Below are positions 42,330-51,216 of a stretch of DNA of 64,000 nucleotides, one piece after another. A program made the translations under genes and the position numbers. Location of the stretch: positions 1,302,001 through 1,366,000 of the forward strand of contig NZ_CP114013.1 of NCBI RefSeq assembly GCF_028416635.1, read 5' to 3'. Position 1 is the stretch's first letter. Each line of letters opens with the position of its first letter. This DNA comes from Baekduia alba (GTDB lineage Bacteria; Actinomycetota; Thermoleophilia; Solirubrobacterales; Solirubrobacteraceae). The notes below the pieces were generated by a model. The model saw only the letters and a list, made by a program, of their open reading frames with translations, was not told where the DNA came from and searched no databases.

Positions 42330-44642
42330 ATGACCTCCTCTCCTCCTCCCGCGCAGCACTCCCCGTCGCTCGCAGCGCGCATCGGCCGCTGGAGCACGCG
42401 GCATCGCGGCAAGGCGATCGCCGGCTGGCTGGCCTTCGTGCTGGCCGCTCTGGTGATCGGCAACGCCGTCGGCACCATCACGCCCAGCGACGACGGCTCC
42501 GGCCACGGCGACTCGGCCACCGCCGATCGGATCGTCAACGACGCCTACCCCGACCAGGCGTCCGAGACCGTCCTCGTTCAAAGCGAGCACGGCAGGAAGG
42601 CGACGGACCCAGAGTTCAAGGCCACCGTCAACGCGGTGATCAAGGGCGTCACCGGCAAGCCCGGCGTCGTCGAGGTGCAGTCCCCGTACGGCAAGGGCGC
42701 CGGCGGCCAGATCTCCCCCGACGGCCGCAGCGCGCTCGTGCAGCTCAAGATCGACGGCGACGACGACCTGACCGAGAAGCGCGTCGACGCGGTCGAGGCC
42801 GGCGTCAAGGCCGCGGCCGCCGCCCACCCGGCGCTGTTCGTCGGGCAGTTCGGCGACGCATCGGCCGACAAGGCGTTGAACAAGGCCTTCGGCGACGACT
42901 TCGCCAAGGCCGGCATGCTGTCGATCCCGGTCACGCTCGTGATCCTCGTCCTGACCTTCGGCGCGCTGATCGCCGCGGGCGTCCCGCTGCTGCTCGGCGT
43001 CACCGCGGTCGTGGGCACGATCGGCCTGCTCGGCCCGATCAGCCACGTCGTCTCGCTCAACGACTTCATCAACGAGGTCGTCCTGCTGGTGGGCCTGGCC
43101 GTCGGTGTCGACTACTCGCTCTTCTACCTGCGTCGTGAACGCGAGGAGAAGGCGCGCGGGCACTCACCGAAGGACGCGGTGGCGATCGCCGCGGCGACCT
43201 CGGGCCGTGCCGTCCTGATCTCCGGCGTCACCGTGATCACGGCGATGGCCGGGATGCTGCTGGCGGGCGACTCGACGTTCACCGCCCTGGGCATCGGCGC
43301 GATGTTGGTGGTGTTGGTCGCGATGCTCGGCTCGGTCACCGTGATCCCCGCGCTGCTGAGCGGCTCGGGCAAGTGGCTGGAGCGCGGGCGCATCCCGTTC
43401 CTGGGCAAGCGCATGGCCAAGGCGCGCGAGCGTGACGTCGAGACCGGCGGCAAGGGCTGGAACCTGATCCTCAACCCGGTCCTGCGCCACCCGGTCGTCT
43501 CGGTCGTCTCCGCCACCACGCTGCTGCTGGTGATGGCGTCGCCGCTGCTGCACATGCACACCGCCGACAGCGGCGTGGACGCGATCCCGCGGAACCTGCC
43601 GGTCATGAAGGTGTACGACAAGATGCAGGCCGCGTTCCCCGGCGGCGAGATCCCGGCGACCGTGGTCATCAAGGCCAAGGACGTCCGGACCGAGAAGATC
43701 GCCAAGGCGGTCGACGGGCTGAAGCGCGACGCCCTGGCCAGCGGCCAGGTCAAGCGGCCGATCGACGTGTCGATCTCGCCCGACCACCACGTCATGTCCA
43801 TCGACCTGCCGATCGTCGGCAACGGCAACAACGCCGCCTCCAACGGCGCGCTGGCGACGCTGCGCGGCGACGTCGTTCCGAAGTTCGCCGCTGCGGCCGG
43901 GACCAAGGCGTACGTGACGGGCGACACCGCGGGGTCCAAGGACTTCAACGACCTCATGAAGTCGCGCTGGCCGATCGTCTTCGGCTTCGTCCTCAGCCTC
44001 GCGTTCCTGCTGCTGCTGATGACGTTCCGCTCGATCGTGATCCCGATCAAGGCCATCGTGTTGAACCTGCTGTCGGTCGGCGCCGCCTACGGCGTGCTGA
44101 CCTGGGTCTTCCAGGACGGCCACGGCGAGAAGCTGCTCGGCTTCAACTCCACCGGGTCGATCACCAGCTGGCTGCCGATGTTCCTGTTCGTGATCCTCTT
44201 CGGGTTGTCGATGGACTACCACGTGTTCATCCTCAGCCGGATCCGCGAGGCCTACGACCGCGGCATGAAGACCGAGGACGCGGTCGCGAGCGGGATCCGG
44301 ACGACGGCCGGGACCGTGACCAGCGCGGCGATCGTGATGGTGGCGGTGTTCGCGATCTTCGCCACGCTCAGCTACTTGGACTTCAAGATGATGGGCGTGG
44401 GCCTGGCGACCGCGATCCTGATCGACGCGACGATCGTCCGGGCCGTCCTGCTGCCGGCGACGATGAAGCTGCTCGGCGACTGGAACTGGTACCTGCCGAA
44501 GTGGCTCGAGTGGCTGCCGTCGCTGGGCCACGAGGAGTCGGCGGTCGCCGCCGCCGCGGGTCCCGCGCCCGTGCGGATCCCGTCGCGCGACGTGCTCGAC
44601 GATGAGCGCGACGACGACCGGGAGGCCGCCGGCGTCGCCTGA
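42330..44642 (+). CDS. MMPL/RND family transporter
   Basis: A 770-residue membrane protein with 12 helices and two large external loops. The MMPL signature GVDYSLFYLRREREE after TM4 and the second-half equivalent GLSMDYHVFILSRIREAYDRG are clear. MMPL proteins export lipids or siderophores, powered by protons. It stands alone between divergent GH15 and a small hypothetical gene. Confidence 0.92.
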   Translation: MTSSPPPAQHSPSLAARIGRWSTRHRGKAIAGWLAFVLAALVIGNAVGTITPSDDGSGHGDSATADRIVNDAYPDQASETVLVQSEHGRKATDPEFKATVNAVIKGVTGKPGVVEVQSPYGKGAGGQISPDGRSALVQLKIDGDDDLTEKRVDAVEAGVKAAAAAHPALFVGQFGDASADKALNKAFGDDFAKAGMLSIPVTLVILVLTFGALIAAGVPLLLGVTAVVGTIGLLGPISHVVSLNDFINEVVLLVGLAVGVDYSLFYLRREREEKARGHSPKDAVAIAAATSGRAVLISGVTVITAMAGMLLAGDSTFTALGIGAMLVVLVAMLGSVTVIPALLSGSGKWLERGRIPFLGKRMAKARERDVETGGKGWNLILNPVLRHPVVSVVSATTLLLVMASPLLHMHTADSGVDAIPRNLPVMKVYDKMQAAFPGGEIPATVVIKAKDVRTEKIAKAVDGLKRDALASGQVKRPIDVSISPDHHVMSIDLPIVGNGNNAASNGALATLRGDVVPKFAAAAGTKAYVTGDTAGSKDFNDLMKSRWPIVFGFVLSLAFLLLLMTFRSIVIPIKAIVLNLLSVGAAYGVLTWVFQDGHGEKLLGFNSTGSITSWLPMFLFVILFGLSMDYHVFILSRIREAYDRGMKTEDAVASGIRTTAGTVTSAAIVMVAVFAIFATLSYLDFKMMGVGLATAILIDATIVRAVLLPATMKLLGDWNWYLPKWLEWLPSLGHEESAVAAAAGPAPVRIPSRDVLDDERDDDREAAGVA

Positions 44643-44674
44643 ACGCCACGCCGCGCGGGGGGTACGGTTGGCTC

Positions 44675-45127
44675 GTGACCAGCGAGCTGCCGCCCCCGCG
44701 TCGCGTCGCCCCGCCGTCGGGGATGGCGCCGCCCAGCGCGGCGCCATCGCCCGTTCCGGGGTCGGACGCCGTCGTGGATCTCGTCGCGCTGGCCGCCGCG
44801 GTCTGCGAGCGGTACTACGCGGAGTTCGCCGACGAGGACGCCGTCTATGGCGACGTCGGCCGGCTCTGGTGCCAGCACGACCTCCAGCACCTGCTCAACT
44901 GGGCGGCGCTGGAGGTGGCGGGCGGCGGTCCACTGGGCCCCGAGGTCGCCTGGCTGGCGCGCGTGCTCGAGGCGCGCCGGTTTCCGATCCTGCGCCTGGC
45001 GTGGTCGCTGGACCTGGGCGCCGACGTGGTGCTCGACGAGCTGGGCGAGGGCGCGGCGCCGATGGCCGAGGCGCTGCGCGGGGCGGCGCGGATGATCCGC
45101 GTGCGCGGGACGTTCTTGGAGGACTAG
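44675..45127 (+). CDS. Hypothetical protein
   Basis: A 150-residue protein with a proline/serine-rich start (about 30 residues) and a helical remainder. DVGRLWCQHDLQHLLNWAALE contains closely spaced His residues. No family recognised. It begins 32 bp after the MMPL gene and may be cotranscribed. Its stop and that of the convergent gene share CTAG (45124-45127). Confidence 0.6.
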   Translation: MTSELPPPRRVAPPSGMAPPSAAPSPVPGSDAVVDLVALAAAVCERYYAEFADEDAVYGDVGRLWCQHDLQHLLNWAALEVAGGGPLGPEVAWLARVLEARRFPILRLAWSLDLGADVVLDELGEGAAPMAEALRGAARMIRVRGTFLED

Positions 45128-45375
45128 CGGTTGGCGTAGTCCTCGTCCTCGCCGTGGCGGGCGATGCCGGCCGGCGTCGCCGACCAGGAGGCGGCGTCGA
45201 CCTGCTCGACGAGGCCCTCGGCGGCGAGCGAGGCGAGGTTGAGCGTCGTGCGCAGGTCGGCGCGCCCGCGGCCGAGGCGCTCGTCGAGGTCGGCGACGGC
45301 GACCGGGACGCCGGGCGCGTTGCCCGCGAGCTCGGCGAGGGCGGTCAGGACGTGGAGGAGATCGCGGCGGCTCAT
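45124..45375 (-). CDS. Small winged-helix-like hypothetical protein
   Basis: An 83-residue protein with a helix-turn-helix look (DLDERLGRGRADLRTTLNLASLAAEGLVEQVD, then a wing-like WSATPAGIARHG). A marR/arsR-type fold is possible. Its ATG overlaps the TGA of an upstream open frame with no start codon (see 45372-45534), as translation-coupled genes do. Function unknown. Confidence 0.55.
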   Translation of the reverse strand: MSRRDLLHVLTALAELAGNAPGVPVAVADLDERLGRGRADLRTTLNLASLAAEGLVEQVDAASWSATPAGIARHGEDEDYANR

Positions 45376-45534
45376 GGGGGACCGCAGATGGTGGCGGTCT
45401 TCAGCCAGCCTGTCACGTCGAGCTGCGTCCGGACCTTTGTCCAGGCGCCGTCGCGCCGGACGATCCGCAGCGCCTGGCCGAGGCGGACCGAGCCGTCACC
45501 CCAGCGACCGGGCGGTAGGCGACGACGGTCCGGC
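45372..45534 (-). pseudogene. Start-less coding fragment with SH3-like look
   Basis: On the minus strand a frame runs from the end of the GGDEF gene to TGA at 45372, encoding about 54 residues ending in RLGQALRIVRRDGAWTKVR...GWLKTATICGPP. The regular alternation of beta-type residues and Trp looks like a real SH3-type domain end. No ATG, GTG or TTG lies in frame before this segment outside the GGDEF gene, so it is likely a truncated remnant or part of a gene expressed by another mechanism. The stop overlaps the next gene's ATG. Confidence 0.4.
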
Positions 45535-46497
45535 TCAGCGGGCGTGCTTGATCGCGTAGAGCTCGCGGTCGGCGCGCTCGAGGCAGGCCGCGAGCGGCTC
45601 GTCGGCGTCCCAGCCGGTCACGCCGGCCGACCAGGCGACCGGGTGCGCGGCGCGCAGGCGCAGCAGGACGGCGCGGGCCTCGTCCGGATCGGTGTCGGGC
45701 ATCAACACGATGAACTCGTCGCCGCCGGTGCGGGCCAGGACGTCGTCGGCGCGCAGGGCGTCGCGCCAGGCGGCGGTCGCCTCGGCCAGCAGGCGGTCGC
45801 CGGACGCGTGGCCGCGCTGGTCGTTGACCGCCTTGAAGCCGTCGAGGTCCAACGCCGCGACGGTCACGACCCGCTCGCGCCGGCGCCGGCGCAGATGCAT
45901 CCGGCGCGCCGCCTCCTGAAGCCCGGAGCGGTTCAGCGTGCCGGTGAGGTGGTCGGTCGACATCCGGCCGAGCATGATCCGGCTGACCTGGCTGACGACC
46001 GCGCCCGCGGTGACGACCGACAGCGACAGCAGCAGCCACGCGGTGAAGAGCCCCGGCAGGCCGGCCGCCAGCAGGCCCGCGCCGAAGCCGGCCGCGACCA
46101 GCGCGCCGAACCACGCCCACGCGCTCGGGAAGAACGCCGCGACATAGACCGTGAGCCAGACGTAGGCGAACGCGTCCGCCATGGCGCCGCCGGCCGTGTG
46201 CGCCCGCGTGACCAGGAACGAGTTCAGCGCGCAGACGACGCAGACCTCCGCCAGCAACGCGCCGCGCCGAACACGGTCGCCGAAGACGAACGTCCCCGCG
46301 GCCAGCGCGAGGGCGACGACGACCATCACCGCGCCCAGCGTCCGCGGCGCCTGGTCGCTCATCGGGAACGCGACGCCCGACGCCAGGCACGCGGCAGCGC
46401 CGCCTAGCAGGGCGGTGAGCGCCTTGACCTCGGGCGACCGGGCGCGGCGCCGGCGGGCGGCGGGATCGATGGGCGAGTCGGCGGCGACGCTGGCCAT
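45535..46497 (-). CDS. Membrane-bound GGDEF diguanylate cyclase
   Basis: A 320-residue protein. Five or six transmembrane helices occupy residues 25-165, followed by a GGDEF domain (DLDGFKAVNDQRGH; RTGGDEFIVLMP) with an intact active site. It makes c-di-GMP in response to a membrane signal. The C-terminus ends soon after the last helix, as usual. Followed by the start-less fragment and the small winged-helix gene on the same strand. Confidence 0.87.
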   Translation of the reverse strand: MASVAADSPIDPAARRRRARSPEVKALTALLGGAAACLASGVAFPMSDQAPRTLGAVMVVVALALAAGTFVFGDRVRRGALLAEVCVVCALNSFLVTRAHTAGGAMADAFAYVWLTVYVAAFFPSAWAWFGALVAAGFGAGLLAAGLPGLFTAWLLLSLSVVTAGAVVSQVSRIMLGRMSTDHLTGTLNRSGLQEAARRMHLRRRRRERVVTVAALDLDGFKAVNDQRGHASGDRLLAEATAAWRDALRADDVLARTGGDEFIVLMPDTDPDEARAVLLRLRAAHPVAWSAGVTGWDADEPLAACLERADRELYAIKHAR

Positions 46498-46614
46498 CTA
46501 CCCCCGCTTGTCGGCCGAGCGATGCGGAACTTTGACGCCCCGTCTTCGCGCTGACCCCGGAACCTGGACCATCGGCGGGGCGAGAACGCTCAGCGTTCCC
46601 TTAGCGTCCGCCGC

Positions 46615-46869
46615 ATGTCCTCACGCTTCGCTGTCGTGGCCCTGTCCATCTGCGCGCTCGCGGCCGTGACCGCGCCCAGCGCCGCCACCGCCAAGCAGAA
46701 GTGCGACCCGGCCTACAAGGGCCGCTGCCTCAAGCCCAACGTGTCCGACTACGACTGCGCCGGCGGCTCCGGGAACGGCCCCTACTACGTGTCCGGCCCG
46801 TTCCGCGTCGTCGGCAACGACCACTACCGCCTCGACGCCGACCACGACGGCATCGCCTGCGAGAGCTAG
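46615..46869 (+). CDS. Small secreted excalibur-type calcium-binding protein
   Basis: An 84-residue exported protein: signal peptide to about 26 (SICALAAVTAPSAATA), then CDPAYKGRCLKPNVSDYDCAGGSG with cysteine pairs, and a C-terminal DADHDGIACES, the DxDxDGxxCE excalibur motif that binds calcium. A disulfide-stabilised surface module. It ends 3 bp before the convergent DUF1501 gene. Confidence 0.85.
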   Translation: MSSRFAVVALSICALAAVTAPSAATAKQKCDPAYKGRCLKPNVSDYDCAGGSGNGPYYVSGPFRVVGNDHYRLDADHDGIACES

Positions 46870-46872
46870 GCG

Positions 46873-48237
46873 CTACGCCGCCACCAGCGTCGGGCGGGCG
46901 AAGGACGCTGCGCCCGGGATGACCGGGGCGGCGTCGACGCCGAACCACTGCTCCAGCAGGGAGCAGTAGACGCCGCGGAAGTCGCTGGTCACCTTCAGGT
47001 TGGACTGCGGGTCCAGCGAGGTCAGGCCCGGGAAGGAGCCGACCATCTGGCCCTTGGCCTTGGTGCCGATGATGAAGGACGAGCCCGCGGCGCCATGGTC
47101 GGTGCCGCCGGCATTCTCCTGCGGGCGGCGGCCGAACTCGGTCCAGACGTGGACGAGCACGCGGTCGGCGACGCCGCGGGCCTCGAGGTCGCGCTGGAAG
47201 GCCAGCAGCGTGTCGAACGCGTTCTTGACGTCACGGCCGATCGTGTTCGCCTGGTCGGCGTGCGAGTCCCAGGCGCCGGGCGCGTCGACCGCGACCGCGC
47301 GGACCGGGACGTTGGCCGACAGCATCGCGGCCAGGACCTCCAGCTTGCGGCCGAAGTCGCCGGTCGGGTACGTCGGCGAGTGCGTCACGGCCGCGCCCTG
47401 GTAGGGCAGCAGCGTGGTCCGGATGGAGTCGACCTCGGTCGCCACCAGCCGCGCCTGCGCGATCGCGCCGTCGCCCGACGGCAAGGCGCCGAGCCCGCCG
47501 ATCGCGCTGTACATCGAGCCGAGGATCGGGTTGCTGACGCCCGGCACGAACAGGCCGAACTGGTCGGGCCGGTAGACCGACGCGACCGGGACCTGCGCCG
47601 CCGCCAGCCCGGGCGACAGGTACGAGTTCATCGACAGCCCCTGCAGCGGGTTGTCCGCGACGCCGTAGTGGTCCAGGAAGCGGCCGAGCCACCCGAAGCT
47701 GCCGTCGACGCTGAGCTCGCCGACCTCCCAGAAGTGGCGGCTGGTGAAGTGCGATTGGTTGGGATGGTCGTAGCCGATCGCCGGCATCACGGTGACCTTG
47801 CCCTCGCCGTGCAGCGTGCGCAGCGAGTCCGCGGCCCCCGTCCACTGCAGGGTCGGGTCCTCGGCGAACGTGCGGGTCCCGTCGACCGCGGTCGCGAGCG
47901 TCGGGCGCAGCGCCGCGTAGCGGCTGTCGCCGACCGGCGCCAGGACGCTCAGCCCGTCCATCCCGCCGCCCATGAACACGGAGACGAGCACGCGCGACGG
48001 ATCGGCCGCGGCGTTGGCGATGCCCGCCTCGAACGCGTCGATCCCGAGCCGCGAGCCGCCGTAGACGGCCAGCGCGCCGCCGAGCGTGCGCGACAGGAAC
48101 GTGCGCCGCGACAGGCCGGTGCCCGCCGGCGCGGGCATACCCGCCTCGATCGCGGGCAGGCCGCTGCCGGCCGTCGCGGCGGAGCGCTGCAGGAAGCGCG
48201 CGCGGGTGAACTCGTTGCAGCAGTTGCGGGGGGCCAT
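46873..48237 (-). CDS. DUF1501 family protein (Tat-exported)
   Basis: A 454-residue protein with a twin-arginine start at residues 43-50 (LSRRTFLSR) and a hydrophobic GALAVYGGSRLG, then an alkaline-phosphatase-like DUF1501 fold (VFMGGGMDGLSVLAPVGD, HFTSRHFWEVGE, WDSHADQ, VWTEFGRRPQENAGGTDHG). It carries the metal-ligand type of the sulfatase/phosphatase superfamily but has no known substrate. DUF1501 and DUF1800 proteins are regularly encoded side by side, as here. Confidence 0.85.
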   Translation of the reverse strand: MAPRNCCNEFTRARFLQRSAATAGSGLPAIEAGMPAPAGTGLSRRTFLSRTLGGALAVYGGSRLGIDAFEAGIANAAADPSRVLVSVFMGGGMDGLSVLAPVGDSRYAALRPTLATAVDGTRTFAEDPTLQWTGAADSLRTLHGEGKVTVMPAIGYDHPNQSHFTSRHFWEVGELSVDGSFGWLGRFLDHYGVADNPLQGLSMNSYLSPGLAAAQVPVASVYRPDQFGLFVPGVSNPILGSMYSAIGGLGALPSGDGAIAQARLVATEVDSIRTTLLPYQGAAVTHSPTYPTGDFGRKLEVLAAMLSANVPVRAVAVDAPGAWDSHADQANTIGRDVKNAFDTLLAFQRDLEARGVADRVLVHVWTEFGRRPQENAGGTDHGAAGSSFIIGTKAKGQMVGSFPGLTSLDPQSNLKVTSDFRGVYCSLLEQWFGVDAAPVIPGAASFARPTLVAA

Positions 48238-48252
48238 CTCGTGGTCTCCGTG

Positions 48253-49944
48253 TCAGCAGGTCTGCGCGTCCGCGGACGTCGCGATCAGGAGGCGCAGCGC
48301 GTTCTGGCGCATGGCCCGGTAGGTCCGCTTCTGGGTGGCGTTCATCGTCCCCGGCAGGGCCGTGTCGGCGAAGGCCTTCACCTTGGTCGCGGTCTCGGCG
48401 GTCAGCGTCGGGTTGCCGACCGCGGCGATCGCCGCGGCGACGGCGGTCGCGCCGTCCTCGACGTCGCTGTAGCTCGACGGCGCGCCGGTCGGCACCTGCG
48501 TCGGCTGCAGGGCGACGCCGGTCACGTGCCAGCGGCCGCGCCACGTCGAGGTGTCCATCCAGCGCTCGTCGTCCCACCCGGCCACGTTGGGCGGGTAGAA
48601 CAGCGTCTGGCCGGTCTCGCCGCTCAGGTAGGCCCAGTCGTCGGTGTCGACGAAGCGCCCGATCCCGCGCAGCAGCCCCGCGTTGGCGACGACCGGCGGC
48701 TTGACCATCGCGGGCCCGTCGAGGAACGTCGGGTGGCGGAAGATCAGCTCCAGCACCGGCGCGACCTGATAGCCGCTGTTGACGTAGGCGGCCTGCAGCG
48801 TGGCCTGCGTCGGCTGGTCGGGCGGCACCGGGACGAAGTAGGACCACAGCTTGGTCACGAAGAACGACGCGTGGTACGGGTTCTCCAGGCACAGCTGGCA
48901 GAGGTCCTGCCACGAGTAGTTCCCCGCCTTGCCGAAGACCGTCTTGACCGTCGTGTCGTGGTAGCTGTTGTCGAAGCGGAAGTTCGTGAAGCCGATGCCG
49001 TCGACGTAGTCGACGCGCCATCCGGTCAGCGCCTTGGCGGCCTGACGGATGTCGTTCTCCGTGTAGGCCCCGCGGTCGGCGCCGAGCGTGAACAGCTCCA
49101 TGACCTCGCGGGCGTAGTTCTCGTTCGGCGACCCCTTGCGGTTGTCGATGCCGTCCAAGAACACCAACATGGCCGGGTCGACCGTGATGTCGCGCAGGAG
49201 GTTCGCGAACGACCCCAGCGCGGCACGCCGGAAGAGCGCGTTCTGCCCCAACATGAGGTCGGCCTGGACCTTGTCGCGTGAGCATGCGAACCAGTCGTGC
49301 CAGACGAGCGCCATGCGCTCGACCAGCGGCTGGTTGGAGCGCACCATGCGATCCAGCCACCACAGGTGGTCGTGGCCGTAGAGGTCGTAGGGCTGCAGCG
49401 CGACGCCGGCGTCGTCGTGCGGCGCCGGGCCGACGAGCGTCGGCTCGCCGACCGGGTGGACGAGCTCGGCGATCGCCGCGTCCAGCCCCATCGCGGCGAA
49501 GCGCGCGACGTCGCCCGGCTTGGGCCCGAAGCCCGCCCGCCACAGCAGCCGCTCGGCCTGGCGCGCGCTCATCGGCTGCGCCGCCGGCGGCGTCCACGAC
49601 CCGCCCGGGGCCGCCGGCGGGTTCGGCGACGGGCCGCTGCCGGGGCTGATCGGCGTCGACGGCGGGAACGCGGGCGCGGTCGGCTTGTACCCGACCGGCT
49701 GCGCCGCGGGCTTGCGGACCGCGGGCTTCTTCTTCTTGGCCTTGACCGGCGTGCAGACCTTCACCCGCTTCTTCTTGCCGTGCACCTTCTTGGTGACGAC
49801 CTTGCAGGTGCGCTTGGGCGCGGTCGCGTGCTTCTTCTTGACCGGCTTGCGCTTCTTCTTGGCGGCGTGGACGGTGGGCATGGCCGCCGCACAGTGTCCA
49901 GACGCGGACATCCGGGATCGTACGGACGTCCAACCGCGTGTCAC
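48253..49944 (-). CDS. DUF1800 family protein
   Basis: Up to 563 residues. The first 100 residues are a lysine/proline-rich segment (CKVVTKKVHGKKKRVKVCTPVKAKKKKP), then the helical DUF1800 domain (ARQAERLLWRAGFGPKPGDV; RMALVWHDWFACSRDKV; NENYAREVMELFTLG; YPPNVAGWDDERWM). The start is uncertain: ATG 49944, 49911 or 49881. It is 15 bp upstream of the DUF1501 gene. No signal peptide is obvious in the longest form. Probable joint export/surface role is an inference. Confidence 0.82.
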   Translation of the reverse strand: MTRGWTSVRSRMSASGHCAAAMPTVHAAKKKRKPVKKKHATAPKRTCKVVTKKVHGKKKRVKVCTPVKAKKKKPAVRKPAAQPVGYKPTAPAFPPSTPISPGSGPSPNPPAAPGGSWTPPAAQPMSARQAERLLWRAGFGPKPGDVARFAAMGLDAAIAELVHPVGEPTLVGPAPHDDAGVALQPYDLYGHDHLWWLDRMVRSNQPLVERMALVWHDWFACSRDKVQADLMLGQNALFRRAALGSFANLLRDITVDPAMLVFLDGIDNRKGSPNENYAREVMELFTLGADRGAYTENDIRQAAKALTGWRVDYVDGIGFTNFRFDNSYHDTTVKTVFGKAGNYSWQDLCQLCLENPYHASFFVTKLWSYFVPVPPDQPTQATLQAAYVNSGYQVAPVLELIFRHPTFLDGPAMVKPPVVANAGLLRGIGRFVDTDDWAYLSGETGQTLFYPPNVAGWDDERWMDTSTWRGRWHVTGVALQPTQVPTGAPSSYSDVEDGATAVAAAIAAVGNPTLTAETATKVKAFADTALPGTMNATQKRTYRAMRQNALRLLIATSADAQTC

Positions 49945-49951
49945 ACGCCGG

Positions 49952-50515
49952 TCAGAAGTTCCAGGCCCGGATCACCCGCGTCTCGCGCTCGAAGCCCAGG
50001 CGGCACAGCGCGCCCGTGCTCAGCGCCAGGCGGCCGCCGAGCGCCGCCGGCTGCTCGACCCAGCGCGCGCCGAGCACGCGCAGGACGTGCCCGTGGGCGA
50101 AGAGCGCGACGTCGCCGTCGCTCTCCAGCACCTTGGCGATGACGCGGTCGGTACGGGCGCCGACGTCGTCCGGCGTCTCGCCGTCGGGGACGCCGTCGCG
50201 CCATAGGAACCAGTCGGGGCGCTGCTCGCGGATCTCCGGCGTCGTCAAGCCCTCGTAGTCGCCGTAGTCGTACTCGAGCAGGTCGTCCAGCAGCTGAGCC
50301 CGGTCGCCGTAGCCGGCGATCTCCGCCGTCTCGCGCGCTCGCGACAGCGGGCTGGCGTAGACCGCGGCGAACCGCTGACCGCTCAGCCGTTGCGGCAGGC
50401 TCGCGGCGTGGGCGCGGCCGTCGTCGTTGAGCGGGACGTCGGTGCGCCCGGTGTGCTTGCCCGCCTTGGCCCAGTCGGTCTCGGCGTGGCGGACGAGCCA
50501 GACCTCGCCGGGCAT
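49952..50515 (-). CDS. Histidine phosphatase family (phosphoglycerate mutase-like) protein
   Basis: A 187-residue protein with the RHG motif as WLVRHAETDW near the start, the NDDGRAHAASLPQRL segment and the second catalytic site FAHGHVLRVL. It hydrolyses a phosphate monoester; substrate unknown. The ATG overlaps the pgl stop by one base (TGATG), so it is translationally coupled to pgl. Confidence 0.88.
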   Translation of the reverse strand: MPGEVWLVRHAETDWAKAGKHTGRTDVPLNDDGRAHAASLPQRLSGQRFAAVYASPLSRARETAEIAGYGDRAQLLDDLLEYDYGDYEGLTTPEIREQRPDWFLWRDGVPDGETPDDVGARTDRVIAKVLESDGDVALFAHGHVLRVLGARWVEQPAALGGRLALSTGALCRLGFERETRVIRAWNF

Positions 50516-51183
50516 CAGGCCGGGAGGGCTGCGTTGTCGGCCATGACCAGCAGCTTGGCGCGGTCCAGCAGCGACGCCGGATAGACGCGGTCCGGCCCGG
50601 CCATGACGCGCGCCAGCGCCTCCGACTTGCCCTCGCCGGTGACCAGCAGGACGATCCGGCGCGACTCGTTGATCTTCGGCAGCGTCAGCGTGATCCGGTC
50701 CGGCGGCGGCTTGGGCGAGTCCGTGATCCCGACCGCGACGCCGTGCGCGCCGAGCAGCTCGTGGTTCGGGAACAGCGACGCGGTGTGCCCGTCGGGGCCC
50801 ATCCCCAGGTGCGTGACGTCGAGGACGGTCGCGCCGAGCGCGCGGGAGTACTCGATCGCGCCCTCCGACGGGCCGAGCGTCGCGGGCATCGGGTGCCAGA
50901 CCGCGCCGCGTGCGCGCAGGCGCTCCTTGACCTGGCCGTGGTTGGACTCCGGGTCGTCGAACGGCACGCAGCGCTCGTCGCCGTACCAGAGGTGCACGTC
51001 GGCCCAGTCGTCGAGCTGGCCGTCGAGCAGCTCGTAGCAGCGCATCGGCGTCGAGCCGCCGGCGAGGCAGACGTGGGCGGCGCCGCGCGCGGCGCGGGCG
51101 TCCTGGATCGAGGCGATCAGGTCGCGGGCGGCGTGGCGCGCGAGCATCTCGGGATCGGGTTGGCGGACCAGTTGGACGGGCAT
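50515..51183 (-). CDS. pgl: 6-phosphogluconolactonase
   Basis: A 222-residue enzyme of the DevB/Pgl type: LAGGSTPMRCYELLDGQ near the N-terminus, WADVHLWYGDERCVP, and HLGMGPDGHTASLFP. It opens 6-phosphogluconolactone in the oxidative pentose phosphate pathway. In related genomes it follows opcA; here a GH15 gene, a nitroreductase gene and a repeat lie between them. Confidence 0.93.
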   Translation of the reverse strand: MPVQLVRQPDPEMLARHAARDLIASIQDARAARGAAHVCLAGGSTPMRCYELLDGQLDDWADVHLWYGDERCVPFDDPESNHGQVKERLRARGAVWHPMPATLGPSEGAIEYSRALGATVLDVTHLGMGPDGHTASLFPNHELLGAHGVAVGITDSPKPPPDRITLTLPKINESRRIVLLVTGEGKSEALARVMAGPDRVYPASLLDRAKLLVMADNAALPA

Positions 51184-51216
51184 GGAACGGGCTCCTTCGA
51201 GCGTCTGCGTCGAGCG

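Noticed and set aside
47095-49281. Very long open frame (728 codons) on the + strand
   Set aside because: It lies antisense to the DUF1501/DUF1800 genes, is made mostly of Arg, Gly, Ala, Val and Asp, has no motif, and is explained by GC-rich codon bias.
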